This document shows positions 48,695 to 59,163 of a stretch of DNA of 64,000 nt, in pieces. The stretch is taken from the NCBI GenBank assembly GCA_002862645.1, contig PKDQ01000020.1, positions 26,990 to 90,989 of the forward strand, in the 5' to 3' direction. Origin of the DNA: Flavobacteriaceae bacterium (GTDB lineage Bacteria; Bacteroidota; Bacteroidia; Flavobacteriales; Flavobacteriaceae). Both the position numbers and the translations under genes were made by a program. Every line of letters begins with the position of its first letter. The stretch's first letter is position 1. Under the pieces are notes generated by a model, which was not told the origin of the DNA, made no database searches, and was given only the letters and a program-made list of their open reading frames with translations.

Positions 48695-48709
48695 TGGCAC
48701 AGAGTTTGA
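48695..48709 (+). promoter_or_regulatory. sigma-54-like -24/-12 element upstream of lon
   Basis: TGGCAC (48695-48700), five bases, then TTGA (48706-48709) has the spacing of sigma-54 promoters (TGGCAC-N5-TTGC) with one mismatch in the -12 part. The start site would be about 12 bases on, leaving a leader of some 70 bases before the lon ATG. dnaK has a similar element. A second TGGCAC-N5-TTTT at 48774-48788 is too close to the ATG. Confidence 0.45.
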
Positions 48710-48791
48710 AATTTAATAAAGTAATATATTTAACAATCCATTTTTGGGGTTTTTGATTAAAAATCGGACAAAATGGCACTCACATTTTTTT

Positions 48792-51242
48792 ATGTCTCAA
48801 AATAAAATTTTGTCTTTAGACACCCTTTTACCTCAAGATTTAGAAGAAGAAGCGGATTTGATTCCACTGATGACTTCTGACGACGAGGAAGCCATGCTCA
48901 AAGAGCCACTTCCAGAAGAGTTACCCATACTTCCGTTAAAAAACACGGTGTTGTTTCCAGGTGTGGTGATTCCGATTACTGCTAGTAGAGACCGCTCTGT
49001 GAAACTTATTAATGAAGTAAATAAGGGGAGTAAATTACTTGGCGTAATAGCTCAACAAAATGGTGATACCAAATCTCCCTCGCCAAGCGATTTGTTTCAA
49101 AAAGGTACTCTTGCAAAAGTTTTACGGGTGCTTAAAATGCCCGATGGCAACACTACAGTTATTCTGCAGGGAAAAAAGCGATTTGAAACTACAGGCTATA
49201 CACGTGAGCAACCTTTTTTAAAAGCTGAGATCAAAGGTCTTGACGAGGTGCGCCCTAAAGAAGGTGATCCAAATCTTGATGCAATCATCGATTCTATTCG
49301 TGATTTGGCATTAAAAATTATTGCTCAAAACCCCGAGATACCTTCAGAAGCTTCTTTTGCTATCAAAAGCATTCAAAGCAATACATTCTTGGTAAATTTT
49401 GTTTCCTCTAACATGAATATGTCGGTTGCTGAAAAGCAAGAGATATTGGAAATAGACCAATTGGAACAACGCGCCATGTTGTGTTTAAAGAAAATGAATA
49501 TAGAGTATCAAAAGCTTTCTCTCAAAAATGATATTCAAAGTAAAGTGCGTACTGACTTAGACCAGCAACAGCGCGAATACTTCTTACATCAACAGATGAA
49601 AACTATTCAAGAAGAACTAGGTGGCGTTTCTTATGACGAGGAGGTGCACGAGATGCGTGACCGTGCCAAAACTAAGGCTTGGGGCGATAAAGTAGCTAAG
49701 CATTTCAAGAAAGAACATGCGAAACTTGAACGGATGAACCCTCAAGTGGCTGAATATTCTGTACAGCGCAACTATTTAGACTTGTATTTAGACCTGCCTT
49801 GGAATACCTATTCTGAGGATTCGTTTGATTTGAAAAGGGCACAGAAAATTTTAGATCGAGATCACTTTGGTTTGGATAAGGTCAAACAACGTATAATTGA
49901 ACACCTTGCCGTACTTAAGTTACGCAACGACATGAAATCTCCTATCATTTGTTTGGTAGGTCCTCCAGGTGTGGGGAAGACTTCATTGGGCAAATCTGTA
50001 GCTGAAGCCCTAGGAAGAAAATACGTGCGTATGTCCTTGGGGGGAATGCGCGATGAAGCTGAAATACGCGGACACCGCAAAACTTATATTGGTGCCATGC
50101 CAGGTAGGGTAGTGCAAAACATAAAAAAGGCCACGACATCAAATCCTGTATTTGTTCTTGATGAGCTGGATAAGCTTGCAGAAAGTGCACAGGGTGATCC
50201 ATCATCAGCCATGCTCGAGGTGTTGGATCCAGAGCAAAACACCAATTTTTATGACAACTATTTGGAAACAGGCTATGACCTTTCTAAAGTGATGTTTATT
50301 GCTACGGCAAACGGACTTTCGTCCATACAACCCGCATTACGGGACCGTATGGAAATCATTGAAGTAACGGGCTATACAATAGAGGAAAAAGTACAAATAG
50401 GACTCCGCTATTTATTGCCAAAGCAACTTAAAGAACATGGCCTTGACAAGTCTGCGGTTATACTTCCCAAAGCAACCATGCAACATATTGTGGCTGGATA
50501 TACTCGCGAGTCAGGAGTCAGAGGTTTAGAAAAACAAATTGCTAAAGTAGTACGTCACTATGCCATGTTACAGGCCAAAGAGACTCCAAGAGCATCCAAA
50601 CTACTTCGTGAAGAGTTAGAAGCCATATTGGGGCCTGCGAAGATGTTGCGTGACACCTATGAAAACAATAATTTAGCAGGAGTTGTCACGGGTCTTGCCT
50701 GGACAAGAGTAGGGGGTGATATTCTATTCATTGAATCATCGATCAGTAAAGGCAATGGGGTGTTGTCTATTACCGGGAACTTGGGGAAGGTTATGAAAGA
50801 ATCTGCGACCATAGCCCTACAATATATCAAAGCACATGCTGCTGAGCTAGCTGTAGAAGAAGACTTTTTTTCTAAGTATAATTTTCACATCCATGTGCCC
50901 GAAGGCGCAACGCCCAAAGACGGGCCTAGTGCAGGGATTACCATGATTACTTCTTTGGTGTCGAGCATGCTCAAACGTAAAGTTAAAAACCGAATTGCCA
51001 TGACGGGTGAAATTACCTTGCGTGGTAAAGTATTGCCAGTTGGCGGTATCAAGGAAAAGATACTTGCAGCCAAGCGAGCCAACATAAAGGAAATTATTTT
51101 AAGCGAGAAAAATCAAGCGGATATCAATGAGATTCCCGCACGTTACCTTAAAGGCTTACAGTTTCATTTTGTAACATCTATTGATGAAGTGCTTGCCATC
51201 GCCATCACCAAACAACGTGCATCAGGTACGAAAAAGCAATAA
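48792..51242 (+). CDS. lon: ATP-dependent protease Lon
   Basis: 816 residues, LonA type. N-terminal substrate domain (about 44-245), AAA+ domain with Walker [10 protein letters not shown] (about 390-398) and LDELDKL, and a protease domain with catalytic Ser in PKDGPSAG (about 713) and Lys about 42 residues later in GGIKEKIL. It degrades misfolded and regulatory proteins in the cytoplasm. I start at ATG 48792 ([10 protein letters not shown]); the upstream in-frame TTG adds a non-family tail. porQ and cmk follow, an order I recall from other Flavobacteriaceae. Confidence 0.97.
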   Translation: MSQNKILSLDTLLPQDLEEEADLIPLMTSDDEEAMLKEPLPEELPILPLKNTVLFPGVVIPITASRDRSVKLINEVNKGSKLLGVIAQQNGDTKSPSPSDLFQKGTLAKVLRVLKMPDGNTTVILQGKKRFETTGYTREQPFLKAEIKGLDEVRPKEGDPNLDAIIDSIRDLALKIIAQNPEIPSEASFAIKSIQSNTFLVNFVSSNMNMSVAEKQEILEIDQLEQRAMLCLKKMNIEYQKLSLKNDIQSKVRTDLDQQQREYFLHQQMKTIQEELGGVSYDEEVHEMRDRAKTKAWGDKVAKHFKKEHAKLERMNPQVAEYSVQRNYLDLYLDLPWNTYSEDSFDLKRAQKILDRDHFGLDKVKQRIIEHLAVLKLRNDMKSPIICLVGPPGVGKTSLGKSVAEALGRKYVRMSLGGMRDEAEIRGHRKTYIGAMPGRVVQNIKKATTSNPVFVLDELDKLAESAQGDPSSAMLEVLDPEQNTNFYDNYLETGYDLSKVMFIATANGLSSIQPALRDRMEIIEVTGYTIEEKVQIGLRYLLPKQLKEHGLDKSAVILPKATMQHIVAGYTRESGVRGLEKQIAKVVRHYAMLQAKETPRASKLLREELEAILGPAKMLRDTYENNNLAGVVTGLAWTRVGGDILFIESSISKGNGVLSITGNLGKVMKESATIALQYIKAHAAELAVEEDFFSKYNFHIHVPEGATPKDGPSAGITMITSLVSSMLKRKVKNRIAMTGEITLRGKVLPVGGIKEKILAAKRANIKEIILSEKNQADINEIPARYLKGLQFHFVTSIDEVLAIAITKQRASGTKKQ

Positions 51243-51260
51243 TTTGCGTTTTTTGTAGGG

Positions 51261-52274
51261 ATGAAACAATTTGCTGTTTGTTGGTTGTTGGGTTGTACAG
51301 CTTTTTTGAGCGCACAAATTGGGGGTGACGCTACATTTCGCTTTCTGGAACTTTCCAATTCGCCACGACAACTCTCATTGGGTGATCCCATAACCCTTCA
51401 AGATATGGATATCAGTACCACCCTTGCTAATCCAGCGATGATTCGAGGTGAGCACGGAGGTCAAGTTATGGTCAATTATGAGCCTTATTATGATGGCATC
51501 AGTCGTGGAACTGCTGCTTACGCCTATGCGTTCAACAGGCAAAAAGCGTTGGTTTTTGATGTCAACTACATCAATTATGGCACTTTTGATGGCGCCGACC
51601 CCTTAGGTAACCCAACAGGTAGTTTTACGGGTAGCGAGGTAGCGCTTGGTATTGCAAGTTCTCACTATTTTATTCGTCAAAATATATATATCGGGGCGCG
51701 TTTGCGCTACACGCTGTCTAATTTAGAGGCGTATACTTCAACTTCCCTCTCGGGCGATATGGGATTGTATTATAGTCCTGTTACCAAGCCTTGGCGAATT
51801 GCATTGGTCTATCAGCATATGGGAAGTCAATTGACGGCCTATGAGGATGTATTTGAACCCTTACCCGCTAATCTTAGCTTGGGCTTTTCCAGTGCACTTA
51901 AACACTTGCCCTTGCGCTGGCATCTAACATTTCATCACCTAAATAAATATCCCTTGTATTTTGATAATCCCGAGGATGCAAGTCAAACCTTAGGGGGGGG
52001 TACCAACCAAAAACCTGCGGGTTTAACTAAGAAACTGTTGCGTCATGCGTCATTCGGCGTTGAGGTGTTTCCAGCGTCTTTGTTTTCCATTCGTTTGGGG
52101 TATCATGCCCAGCGTGCAGCAGAATTGCGTATTTTAGAGCTACGTAATTTTTCAGGTTTATCGTTTGGTGTGGGTATGCAACTGCGACGTTTGCGGTTCC
52201 AAATAAGTCATGCACGCTATAACGTAGCTGGAAACCGTACGTTTTTGGGATTAACCCTAGAGCCAAGACGATGA
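51261..52274 (+). CDS. porQ: type IX secretion system protein PorQ
   Basis: 337 residues with a signal peptide (LSAQ, about residue 19) and an outer membrane beta-barrel of the PorV/PorQ kind: FLELSNSPRQLSLGDP, LANPAMIRGEHGG and closing RTFLGLTLEPRR. PorQ binds PorZ and helps anchor A-LPS to type IX cargo at the cell surface. It lies 18 bases after lon and overlaps cmk by four bases. It is the only type IX gene in the window and shows the organism has that system. Confidence 0.9.
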   Translation: MKQFAVCWLLGCTAFLSAQIGGDATFRFLELSNSPRQLSLGDPITLQDMDISTTLANPAMIRGEHGGQVMVNYEPYYDGISRGTAAYAYAFNRQKALVFDVNYINYGTFDGADPLGNPTGSFTGSEVALGIASSHYFIRQNIYIGARLRYTLSNLEAYTSTSLSGDMGLYYSPVTKPWRIALVYQHMGSQLTAYEDVFEPLPANLSLGFSSALKHLPLRWHLTFHHLNKYPLYFDNPEDASQTLGGGTNQKPAGLTKKLLRHASFGVEVFPASLFSIRLGYHAQRAAELRILELRNFSGLSFGVGMQLRRLRFQISHARYNVAGNRTFLGLTLEPRR

Positions 52275-52942
52275 AAAAACCCTTTGTAATTGCCATAGAC
52301 GGCGCATCTTCAACAGGTAAAAGTACCCTAGCCAAGGGACTTGCCAAGGCATTGGATTTTGCACATGTAGACTCAGGCGCCATGTACCGAGGCATTACCC
52401 TCTATGCTCAGCAAAACGGCCTTCTAGTAAATAATGAATTTAACACAAAAGCCCTCTTGTCGCAATTGGGCGACATTAATTTGCGTTTTGAAGGCGATAC
52501 TTTTTGGTTAAATGGAGTTGATATAAGCACTGAAATACGCAGTATGCAGGTCTCTGAATCGGTAAGCTTGGTGTCAACCATACCGGAAATACGTTCCTTT
52601 TTAGTTGTGCAACAACGTATTATGGGTACGGACCAATCTGTAGTCATGGACGGACGTGATATAGGTACGGTAGTGTTTCCTAAAGCAGACTTAAAACTTT
52701 TTTTAGTCGCAGATGTCAATATTAGGGCACAGCGTCGCTTTAATGAACTCAATACCCAAAACGCTCCAACTACTGTAGCGGAGGTGCGTAATAATCTTGT
52801 GGAGCGTGATCATCTTGATAGTACTCGCGCCGATTCACCTCTTGTACAGGCAGATGACGCCATTCTACTCGATGCCACACAGTTTACGGTTGAAAGTATG
52901 CGAAACCATGTATTGGACTTGGTAGCCAAACGCTTGGGCTAG
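52271..52942 (+). CDS. cmk: cytidylate kinase
   Basis: 223 residues with Walker A GASSTGKST (about 11-19), VDSGAMYRG, and MDGRDIGTVVFPKAD, all typical of bacterial CMP kinase. It phosphorylates CMP and dCMP. The ATG overlaps the porQ stop (ATGA), so the two are translated together despite unrelated roles; this pairing is common in the family. Confidence 0.95.
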   Translation: MKKPFVIAIDGASSTGKSTLAKGLAKALDFAHVDSGAMYRGITLYAQQNGLLVNNEFNTKALLSQLGDINLRFEGDTFWLNGVDISTEIRSMQVSESVSLVSTIPEIRSFLVVQQRIMGTDQSVVMDGRDIGTVVFPKADLKLFLVADVNIRAQRRFNELNTQNAPTTVAEVRNNLVERDHLDSTRADSPLVQADDAILLDATQFTVESMRNHVLDLVAKRLG

Positions 52943-52975
52943 GTTTTGTATATTTAATGTCCCAATTGAAAACAT

Positions 52976-53995
52976 ATGTACAAGCAAATAATTTATGTTG
53001 TTGCCACGACGCTACTGCTTATTTCTTGCACCAATAAACCTAAGACTCAAGAAAATAAGACAGTCGATAGTATTGCTGAGCAGTTTAACGTTAGCATACA
53101 CGACAAAGCAGCACGATCTCTTATATATTCAAACGCTTCTTTTGAAATACTGGCTACCGGATTCAAATGGAGTGAGGGCCCTTTGTGGGTACCAGAGTTA
53201 AAAGCCGTACTATTTTCCGACGTACCTACAAATAAGATCTACAAATGGAGTGAACAGGACAGCCTGCGTATTTACCTCGAGTATGCCGGGCATACGGGCG
53301 AAGAAAACAAAAAATCCAACAGAGGTTCAAACGGCTTATTGTTGGATAATGAAAACCAATTGCTTTTATGCCAGCACGGCGACAGACGCATCGCTCGTCT
53401 AGATGCAAAACTAAGCCAAGCAAAACCCCAGTTTATAACGTTAGCTGACTCCTATGACAACAAACGCTTTAACAGTCCTAATGATTTAGATATGGATCGT
53501 GACGGGAATATATATTTCACCGATCCACCATACGGGCAACCCGGGACCAAAACTGCAGAAATTGGTATTAACGGTTTATTTAAAGTTGCGCCAAACGGTA
53601 AGGTTACCATGTTGATTGACAGTCTTAATAGACCAAATGGAATTGCGTTGTCTCTCGACCAAAAAAAGCTGTATGTCAATCAGTCTGACAAAGAAAAACC
53701 CTTTTTATACAGTTATGAAATTGCAGCAGATGGGGCACTAAAAAACGGGAAGATCTTATTTGATTTTAGGCCATTTACTACACAATTCAAAGGCCTGCCT
53801 GACGGATTAAAAATTCACAGGAGCGGTAACATATTTGCTACTGGCCCAGGCGGTGTGTATATCATAAGTCCAGTAGGGAAACACCTAGCCACCATTCAGA
53901 CGGGGAAGCGTACAGCCAATTGTGCTTTTGATTCCGACCAAACATATTTATACACCACTACAACAGATATGCTACTAAGGGTAAAGTTGAAATAG
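52976..53995 (+). CDS. SMP-30/gluconolactonase-family lipoprotein
   Basis: 339 residues. Lipoprotein signal ending LLISCTN (Cys18), then a six-bladed propeller of the SMP-30/LRE family: FKWSEGPLWVPELKAVLFSD, FNSPNDLDMDRDGNIYFTDPPYG and RPNGIALSLDQKKLYVNQS contain the metal-binding Glu, Asn and Asp positions. Relatives open sugar lactones such as gluconolactone; which one cannot be told. It stands alone between cmk and rpsA. Confidence 0.87.
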   Translation: MYKQIIYVVATTLLLISCTNKPKTQENKTVDSIAEQFNVSIHDKAARSLIYSNASFEILATGFKWSEGPLWVPELKAVLFSDVPTNKIYKWSEQDSLRIYLEYAGHTGEENKKSNRGSNGLLLDNENQLLLCQHGDRRIARLDAKLSQAKPQFITLADSYDNKRFNSPNDLDMDRDGNIYFTDPPYGQPGTKTAEIGINGLFKVAPNGKVTMLIDSLNRPNGIALSLDQKKLYVNQSDKEKPFLYSYEIAADGALKNGKILFDFRPFTTQFKGLPDGLKIHRSGNIFATGPGGVYIISPVGKHLATIQTGKRTANCAFDSDQTYLYTTTTDMLLRVKLK

Positions 53996-54039
53996 ATTTT
54001 TATCTCACGGCCCTATTCTTACAACTCTTAAAAAATAGT

Positions 54040-54070
54040 TTGTACATCTTGGAGAAAGACATTACATTTG
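54040..54070 (+). promoter_or_regulatory. rpsA promoter, -33 TTG / -7 TACATTTG
   Basis: TTG (54040-54042), 20 bases, then TACATTTG (54063-54070): a complete Bacteroidota promoter. The start site should be near 54075, leaving a leader of about 105 bases before rpsA, long for this window and a possible site for S1 autoregulation. Confidence 0.75.
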
Positions 54071-54180
54071 CCGTCCTCTTGGGAAGCGATTTAGAGTAAT
54101 ACAAGAGTTTAAAAATAAATAATCCTTCTGTAAGGTAGCGCCTTTTACTCCGCCAAACAGAATACAAATATTACCGCAGC

Positions 54181-56067
54181 ATGGCTGACGAAAAACAAGC
54201 TGTAGAAGCGACAACGGAAGAAGTTGTCCCTGCAACAGAAACCGCCCCAGAGGCAACAGAGACTTTAGAAGCTCAACCCGAGCAAGAAGCGACAGCAACT
54301 CCACATAAAGATTCCACACCAACCGTTTCACCTGAAGAATTCCTTTCCAATTTTAATTGGCAAAAATTCGAAGAGGGTATTGAAGCTGTTGAGTATGATA
54401 AACTAAAAGAATTCGAACAACTCGTTTCTGAAAACTTTGTAGATACGCAAGGTGCAGATGTTGTTGTTGGGAAGGTTATTCATATGACCGATCGTGAAGC
54501 CATTATCGATATCAACGCCAAATCAGAAGGTGTTATTTCTCTCAATGAATTTCGCTACAATCCAGACCTTAAAGTTGGAGATACGGTTGAGGTAATGATT
54601 GACACCCGAGAAGACAAAACAGGACAACTTGTATTGTCGCACCGTAAGGCGCGTACTATTATGGCATGGGATCGTGTTAATGCTGCACATGACAATCAAG
54701 AAGTTGTTAATGGATTTGTTAAATGTCGTACTAAAGGTGGAATGATTGTAGATGTATTTGGCATTGAAGCTTTCTTACCTGGCTCGCAAATCGATGTAAA
54801 ACCAATTCGCGATTACGATCAGTACGTGAACAAAAATATGGAGTTCAAGATTGTTAAAATTAATCATGAGTTTAAAAACGTTGTGGTATCTCACAAAGCA
54901 CTGATTGAAGCTGACATTGAAGAGCAGAAAAAAGAAATCATTGCCCAACTTGAAAAAGGACAAGTACTCGAAGGAACCGTTAAAAACATTACCTCTTACG
55001 GTGTGTTTATCGACCTTGGAGGTGTAGATGGACTGGTACATATTACCGATCTATCTTGGAACCGAATCAGTCACCCAAGTGAAATCTTGGAGGTAGAGCA
55101 AAAGCTCAATGTGGTTATTCTTGATTTTGATGATGATAAGTCACGTATTCAACTTGGTGTTAAGCAATTATCACAGCACCCATGGGAAGCTGTTAACGAA
55201 AAAATAAACGAGGGCGAAACCGTTAAAGGAAAAGTTACCGTTATCGCTGATTATGGTGCATTTGTTGAAGTAGCCCCTGGTGTTGAAGGTCTTGTTCACG
55301 TATCTGAAATGTCATGGAGTACGCACTTGCGTTCTGCACAAGACTTTGTTAAAGTAGGAGATGAGGTAGAGGCAGTTATCCTAAACCTGGATCGTGAAGA
55401 GCGTAAAATGTCTTTGGGTATTAAGCAACTTTCACAAGATCCTTGGACCGATATTACCATCAAATACCCATTGGGCTCAAAGCACACAGGTATTGTTCGC
55501 AATTATACCAATTTCGGCGTATTTGTTGAATTAGAAGAAGGTATTGACGGCTTAATTTATATCTCTGATTTGTCTTGGACTAAAAAAGTCAAACACCCTT
55601 CAGAAGTAGTTACGGTTGGACAAGAGCTAGAAGTGATTGTTCTTGAGTTAGACGTTGAAGGTCGCAAGCTAAGTCTTGGGCACAAACAGACAACGGATAA
55701 TCCTTGGGAGAAATACGCCAAAACATATGGCGAAGGTTCTAGTCATGAACTTGCCATTACAGAAATTGTTGATAAAGGTGCTATCATAGTACTTAATGAT
55801 GACATCACGGCATTTGTTCCGGGCCGTCACCTAGAAAAGCAAGACGGTACTAAACTTGTTAAAGGCGAAGCAGCTGGGTTTAAAGTTATTGAATTTAACA
55901 AAGACTTTAAGCGAGTTGTGATGTCTCACGCAGCTGTCTACAAAGGTATTGAAGCTGATAATGTAAAAAAATCCAAACGTAAAATGTCTGAAAATACAGA
56001 AAAATCTACCCTTGGTGATTTAGACGCACTCGCAGATCTTAAGCGTAAAATGGATGATGAGGCATAA
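54181..56067 (+). CDS. rpsA: 30S ribosomal protein S1
   Basis: 628 residues. A Glu/Thr/Ala-rich N-terminal extension (about 1-45) precedes a row of S1 RNA-binding domains; at least four strong repeats are visible between 260 and 520 (for example GTVKNITSYGVFIDLGGVDGLVHITDLSW and its relatives). S1 binds mRNA on the 30S subunit, important where Shine-Dalgarno sequences are absent, as in this phylum. It has its own promoter and a terminator that also serves leuB. Confidence 0.97.
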   Translation: MADEKQAVEATTEEVVPATETAPEATETLEAQPEQEATATPHKDSTPTVSPEEFLSNFNWQKFEEGIEAVEYDKLKEFEQLVSENFVDTQGADVVVGKVIHMTDREAIIDINAKSEGVISLNEFRYNPDLKVGDTVEVMIDTREDKTGQLVLSHRKARTIMAWDRVNAAHDNQEVVNGFVKCRTKGGMIVDVFGIEAFLPGSQIDVKPIRDYDQYVNKNMEFKIVKINHEFKNVVVSHKALIEADIEEQKKEIIAQLEKGQVLEGTVKNITSYGVFIDLGGVDGLVHITDLSWNRISHPSEILEVEQKLNVVILDFDDDKSRIQLGVKQLSQHPWEAVNEKINEGETVKGKVTVIADYGAFVEVAPGVEGLVHVSEMSWSTHLRSAQDFVKVGDEVEAVILNLDREERKMSLGIKQLSQDPWTDITIKYPLGSKHTGIVRNYTNFGVFVELEEGIDGLIYISDLSWTKKVKHPSEVVTVGQELEVIVLELDVEGRKLSLGHKQTTDNPWEKYAKTYGEGSSHELAITEIVDKGAIIVLNDDITAFVPGRHLEKQDGTKLVKGEAAGFKVIEFNKDFKRVVMSHAAVYKGIEADNVKKSKRKMSENTEKSTLGDLDALADLKRKMDDEA

Positions 56068-56088
56068 TGATTTAAACTAGATATAAAC

Positions 56089-56118
56089 AAAAAAGGGGCG
56101 ATTATCGTCCCTTTTTTT
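56089..56118. terminator. bidirectional terminator between rpsA and leuB
   Basis: Stem GGGGCGA (56095-56101) with TCGTCCC (56105-56111), one G-T pair, loop TTA, flanked by A-run (56089-56094) and T-run (56112-56118). It works for rpsA on the plus strand; on the minus strand it lies directly after the leuB stop, whose TAA overlaps the T-run. Confidence 0.85.
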
Positions 56119-57175
56119 ATGCAATATTGTTGGCGATAAAATCGCCAACATCTGAAGTGAAATATTTATTTTCAGGAAACACTTCTGGAGTACATACCCC
56201 TTTTTCAAGTGCCAAGTCTACTGCAGCTCGAACGGCTGATGCTTCTTTATCCATATCAAAGTACGTTAACATCATGGCCGCAGACAAAATCATGGCAATT
56301 GGGTTTGCAATACCCTTTCCTGCTCCTTGTGGAAAAGAGCCGTGTATGGGCTCAAACAAAGCATGTGTTTCTCCGATAGAAGCAGAAGGCAGCAATCCAA
56401 TGGATCCTCCAATAACGCTACCCTCATCAGATATGATATCCCCAAATAAGTTACTCGTTAACATCACGTCAAATTGGTTTGGTGCCAATATCATCTGCAT
56501 GGCAGCGTTGTCAACAAATAAATAGCGGAGTTCTACATCGCTGTATGTTTCCTCGTGCAATGCCGTTACTGCACGACGCCACAAACGGGAACTCTCTAAT
56601 ACGTTTGCTTTATCTACTAACGTTAGTATGTTGCGTCTTTTGCGTGCAGCAGCAAATGCTTTGTGTGCTATGCGTTCAATTTCGGCTTTGGTGTACTGAC
56701 ACAGATCGGAAGCCGTATTTTTATCTGCTGATAATTTTTTTTCTCCAAAGTAAATACCGCCAGTTAATTCGCGATACATTTCGAAATCGGTGCCCTTGAC
56801 TCTTTCTTCTTTAAGGGGGGACTGATGTAATAAGGCATCAAAAGTTTTTACAGGTCTAATGTTACAAAACAATCCCAGAGCCTTTCTAATGGCAAGTAAA
56901 CCTTGTTCTGGACGTACTTTTGCGCTTGTGTCGTTATCGTATTTGGGATCGCCAATAGCGCCGAACAATACAGCATCACTATCCAAACTTGCTTTCAGTG
57001 TAGCTTCGGGCAGTGGGCTGCCTGTTTTGTCAATGGCAATAGCGCCCATATCTGCATAGGTATAGTGAAAGTCGTGATCGTAGGCTTTGGCCACGGCATC
57101 CAATACTTTGACAGCCTCTTGAATAATTTCAGGCCCAATACCATCTCCAGGAAGTACTGCTATATTTTTTTTCAT
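56117..57175 (-). CDS. leuB: 3-isopropylmalate dehydrogenase
   Basis: 352 residues, beta-decarboxylating dehydrogenase family. LPGDGIGPEI at the N-terminus, MYRELTGGIYFGEK substrate loop, and LFEPIHGSFPQGAGKGIANP near the C-terminus. It oxidises 3-isopropylmalate to the leucine precursor 2-ketoisocaproate. Last gene of the leuA-leuC-leuD-leuB operon, 20 bases after leuD. Confidence 0.97.
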   Translation of the reverse strand: MKKNIAVLPGDGIGPEIIQEAVKVLDAVAKAYDHDFHYTYADMGAIAIDKTGSPLPEATLKASLDSDAVLFGAIGDPKYDNDTSAKVRPEQGLLAIRKALGLFCNIRPVKTFDALLHQSPLKEERVKGTDFEMYRELTGGIYFGEKKLSADKNTASDLCQYTKAEIERIAHKAFAAARKRRNILTLVDKANVLESSRLWRRAVTALHEETYSDVELRYLFVDNAAMQMILAPNQFDVMLTSNLFGDIISDEGSVIGGSIGLLPSASIGETHALFEPIHGSFPQGAGKGIANPIAMILSAAMMLTYFDMDKEASAVRAAVDLALEKGVCTPEVFPENKYFTSDVGDFIANNIA

Positions 57176-57195
57176 GCTGGTTTATTAACAAGTGA

Positions 57196-57783
57196 TTAAG
57201 CACGTTTTTGTTCAAATGCTTCAATGGCTTCTTTCTGACTTATTAAATAATCGATATCGTCATAGCCGTTTATCAAGCACATTTTTTTGTAGTCATTTAT
57301 TTCGAACGATACTGCAATCTCTGCTTCATCAATAATTAGCTTTTGGTTTTCTAAATCGACAGTAGCTTTAACAGCAGAGTCTTGGTCTATGGCTGAAAAT
57401 ATGCGTTGTAAATTTTGTGGTGTAACCTGAATGGGGAGTATGCCGTTGTTGAGGGCATTTCCTTTAAAGATATCGGCAAAAAAGCTTGAAATAACTACTT
57501 TGAAGCCATAATCGGCAAGAGCCCAAGCGGCGTGTTCTCGACTTGATCCGCAGCCAAAATTATTCCCTGCTACTAAGATTGCTCCGTTATATTTTGTTTG
57601 GTTTAAGGGGAATTCCTCTTTGGTTTGCCCATCAGTGGTAAATCGCCAATCCCGAAATAGGTTTTCTCCAAATCCTTTTCGGTCTGTAGCTTTTAAGAAG
57701 CGTGCCGGAATTATTTGATCTGTGTCTATGTTTTCCACTGTTAGTGGAACCATGCTACATTTAAGAAGTATAAACTTTTCCAT
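57196..57783 (-). CDS. leuD: 3-isopropylmalate dehydratase small subunit
   Basis: 195 residues. [16 protein letters not shown] and [20 protein letters not shown] are diagnostic of the swivel domain. With LeuC it isomerises 2- to 3-isopropylmalate. The ATG shares one base with the leuC stop (TAATG), so the subunits are co-translated. Confidence 0.97.
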   Translation of the reverse strand: MEKFILLKCSMVPLTVENIDTDQIIPARFLKATDRKGFGENLFRDWRFTTDGQTKEEFPLNQTKYNGAILVAGNNFGCGSSREHAAWALADYGFKVVISSFFADIFKGNALNNGILPIQVTPQNLQRIFSAIDQDSAVKATVDLENQKLIIDEAEIAVSFEINDYKKMCLINGYDDIDYLISQKEAIEAFEQKRA

Positions 57784-59159
57784 TATGGCTGACTTACATC
57801 TACAATTTTTCCAGCCACTGCTGCCGCTGCTGCAGTAACAGGACTTGCTAATAAGGTTCTTGCACCCTGCCCTTGACGCCCTTCAAAGTTTCTGTTTGAG
57901 GTAGAAACGCAATAGGCACCAGCAGGAATTTTATCGTCATTCATGGCCAAACAAGCTGAACAGCCAGGTTGACGAAGCTTAAATCCAGCAGATTCAAATA
58001 TTTTATCAAGGCCTTCTGCTACAATCTGTTTTGCTACTTGTTGCGATCCAGGAACGATCAAAGCAGAAACGTCAGTAGATTTTTGTTTTCCTTTGATGTG
58101 CGCTGCAGCAGCTCTAAAGTCTTCAATTCTCGAATTGGTACAGCTGCCAATAAATACATGACTTATAGGCATATCGAGCAAATAGGTGTCTGCTTCAAGC
58201 CCCATATATTCCAGTGATTTCACAAAACTGACGTCGTTGGAAGATGGAATTTTGTCTGCTATTTTCATGCCCATCCCAGGATTTGTACCATAGGTGATCA
58301 TGGGGCCTATATCGGATGCATCAAAATGATGCTCTGCATCAAACGAAGCGCCTTTGTCTGTTGGCAAGGTTTTCCAATGGGCTATTTTGGCTTCAAGTAC
58401 TTCACCTTTAGGGGCAAATTCACGTCCGCTTACATAGTCAAATGTAGTCTGGTCTGGTGCAATCATGCCACCTCGTGCACCCATTTCAATACTCATGTTA
58501 CAGACCGTCATGCGGCCTTCCATGCTCATTTCTTCAAAAACATTTCCTGCAAACTCTACAAAGTATCCCGTGCCGGCATCTGTTCCCAGTTTGGCGATGA
58601 CATAAAGGACCACATCTTTGGGTTCAACAGCTGGGTGTAGTTTACCCGAAACAACAACACGCATACTTTTAGGTTTGTCAACCAGTACACATTGACTCGC
58701 AAATACTTGCGCTACCTGACTTGTTCCAATGCCAAAAGCAATGGTGCCAAAGGCTCCGTGCGTGGAGGTGTGACTGTCACCACAAACCATGGTCATACCA
58801 GGTTGGGTAATGCCTAGTTCGGGGCCAATAACGTGGACAATTCCCTGGTAGGCATGCCCTAACCCAAAGAGATCAACCCCGTATTCCTCACAGTTTTTGC
58901 TAAGTTGACTTACTTGCTTGCGGGATAGTGCATCTTGGATGGGTAAATGTTGGTTTTCTGTGGGAACATTGTGATCGGCAGTGGCCACAACTTGTTGGGG
59001 CCTAAAAAGCGGAATACCTTTATCTTCTAACACATTAAAAGCCTGTGGGCTTGTGACTTCGTGAATAAGGTGATTGTCAATGTATAAAATGTCCGGACCA
59101 TGCTTTACTGATGATACTACGTGAATGTCCCAGACTTTATCAAAAAGGGTTTTTTTCAT
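57783..59159 (-). CDS. leuC: 3-isopropylmalate dehydratase large subunit
   Basis: 458 residues, aconitase family. The 4Fe-4S cysteines are in [10 protein letters not shown] and in [25 protein letters not shown] is the substrate region. It forms the catalytic half of isopropylmalate isomerase. Starts four bases after the leuA stop. Confidence 0.97.
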   Translation of the reverse strand: MKKTLFDKVWDIHVVSSVKHGPDILYIDNHLIHEVTSPQAFNVLEDKGIPLFRPQQVVATADHNVPTENQHLPIQDALSRKQVSQLSKNCEEYGVDLFGLGHAYQGIVHVIGPELGITQPGMTMVCGDSHTSTHGAFGTIAFGIGTSQVAQVFASQCVLVDKPKSMRVVVSGKLHPAVEPKDVVLYVIAKLGTDAGTGYFVEFAGNVFEEMSMEGRMTVCNMSIEMGARGGMIAPDQTTFDYVSGREFAPKGEVLEAKIAHWKTLPTDKGASFDAEHHFDASDIGPMITYGTNPGMGMKIADKIPSSNDVSFVKSLEYMGLEADTYLLDMPISHVFIGSCTNSRIEDFRAAAAHIKGKQKSTDVSALIVPGSQQVAKQIVAEGLDKIFESAGFKLRQPGCSACLAMNDDKIPAGAYCVSTSNRNFEGRQGQGARTLLASPVTAAAAAVAGKIVDVSQP

Positions 59160-59163
59160 GGAG

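Noticed and set aside
48774..48788. Second TGGCAC-N5-TTTT site as a lon promoter
   Set aside because: The implied start site would fall at or past the lon ATG, so the upstream element is preferred.
56127..56525. 132-residue open frame antisense to leuB
   Set aside because: Entirely within leuB, no family resemblance, and leuB is intact and typical.
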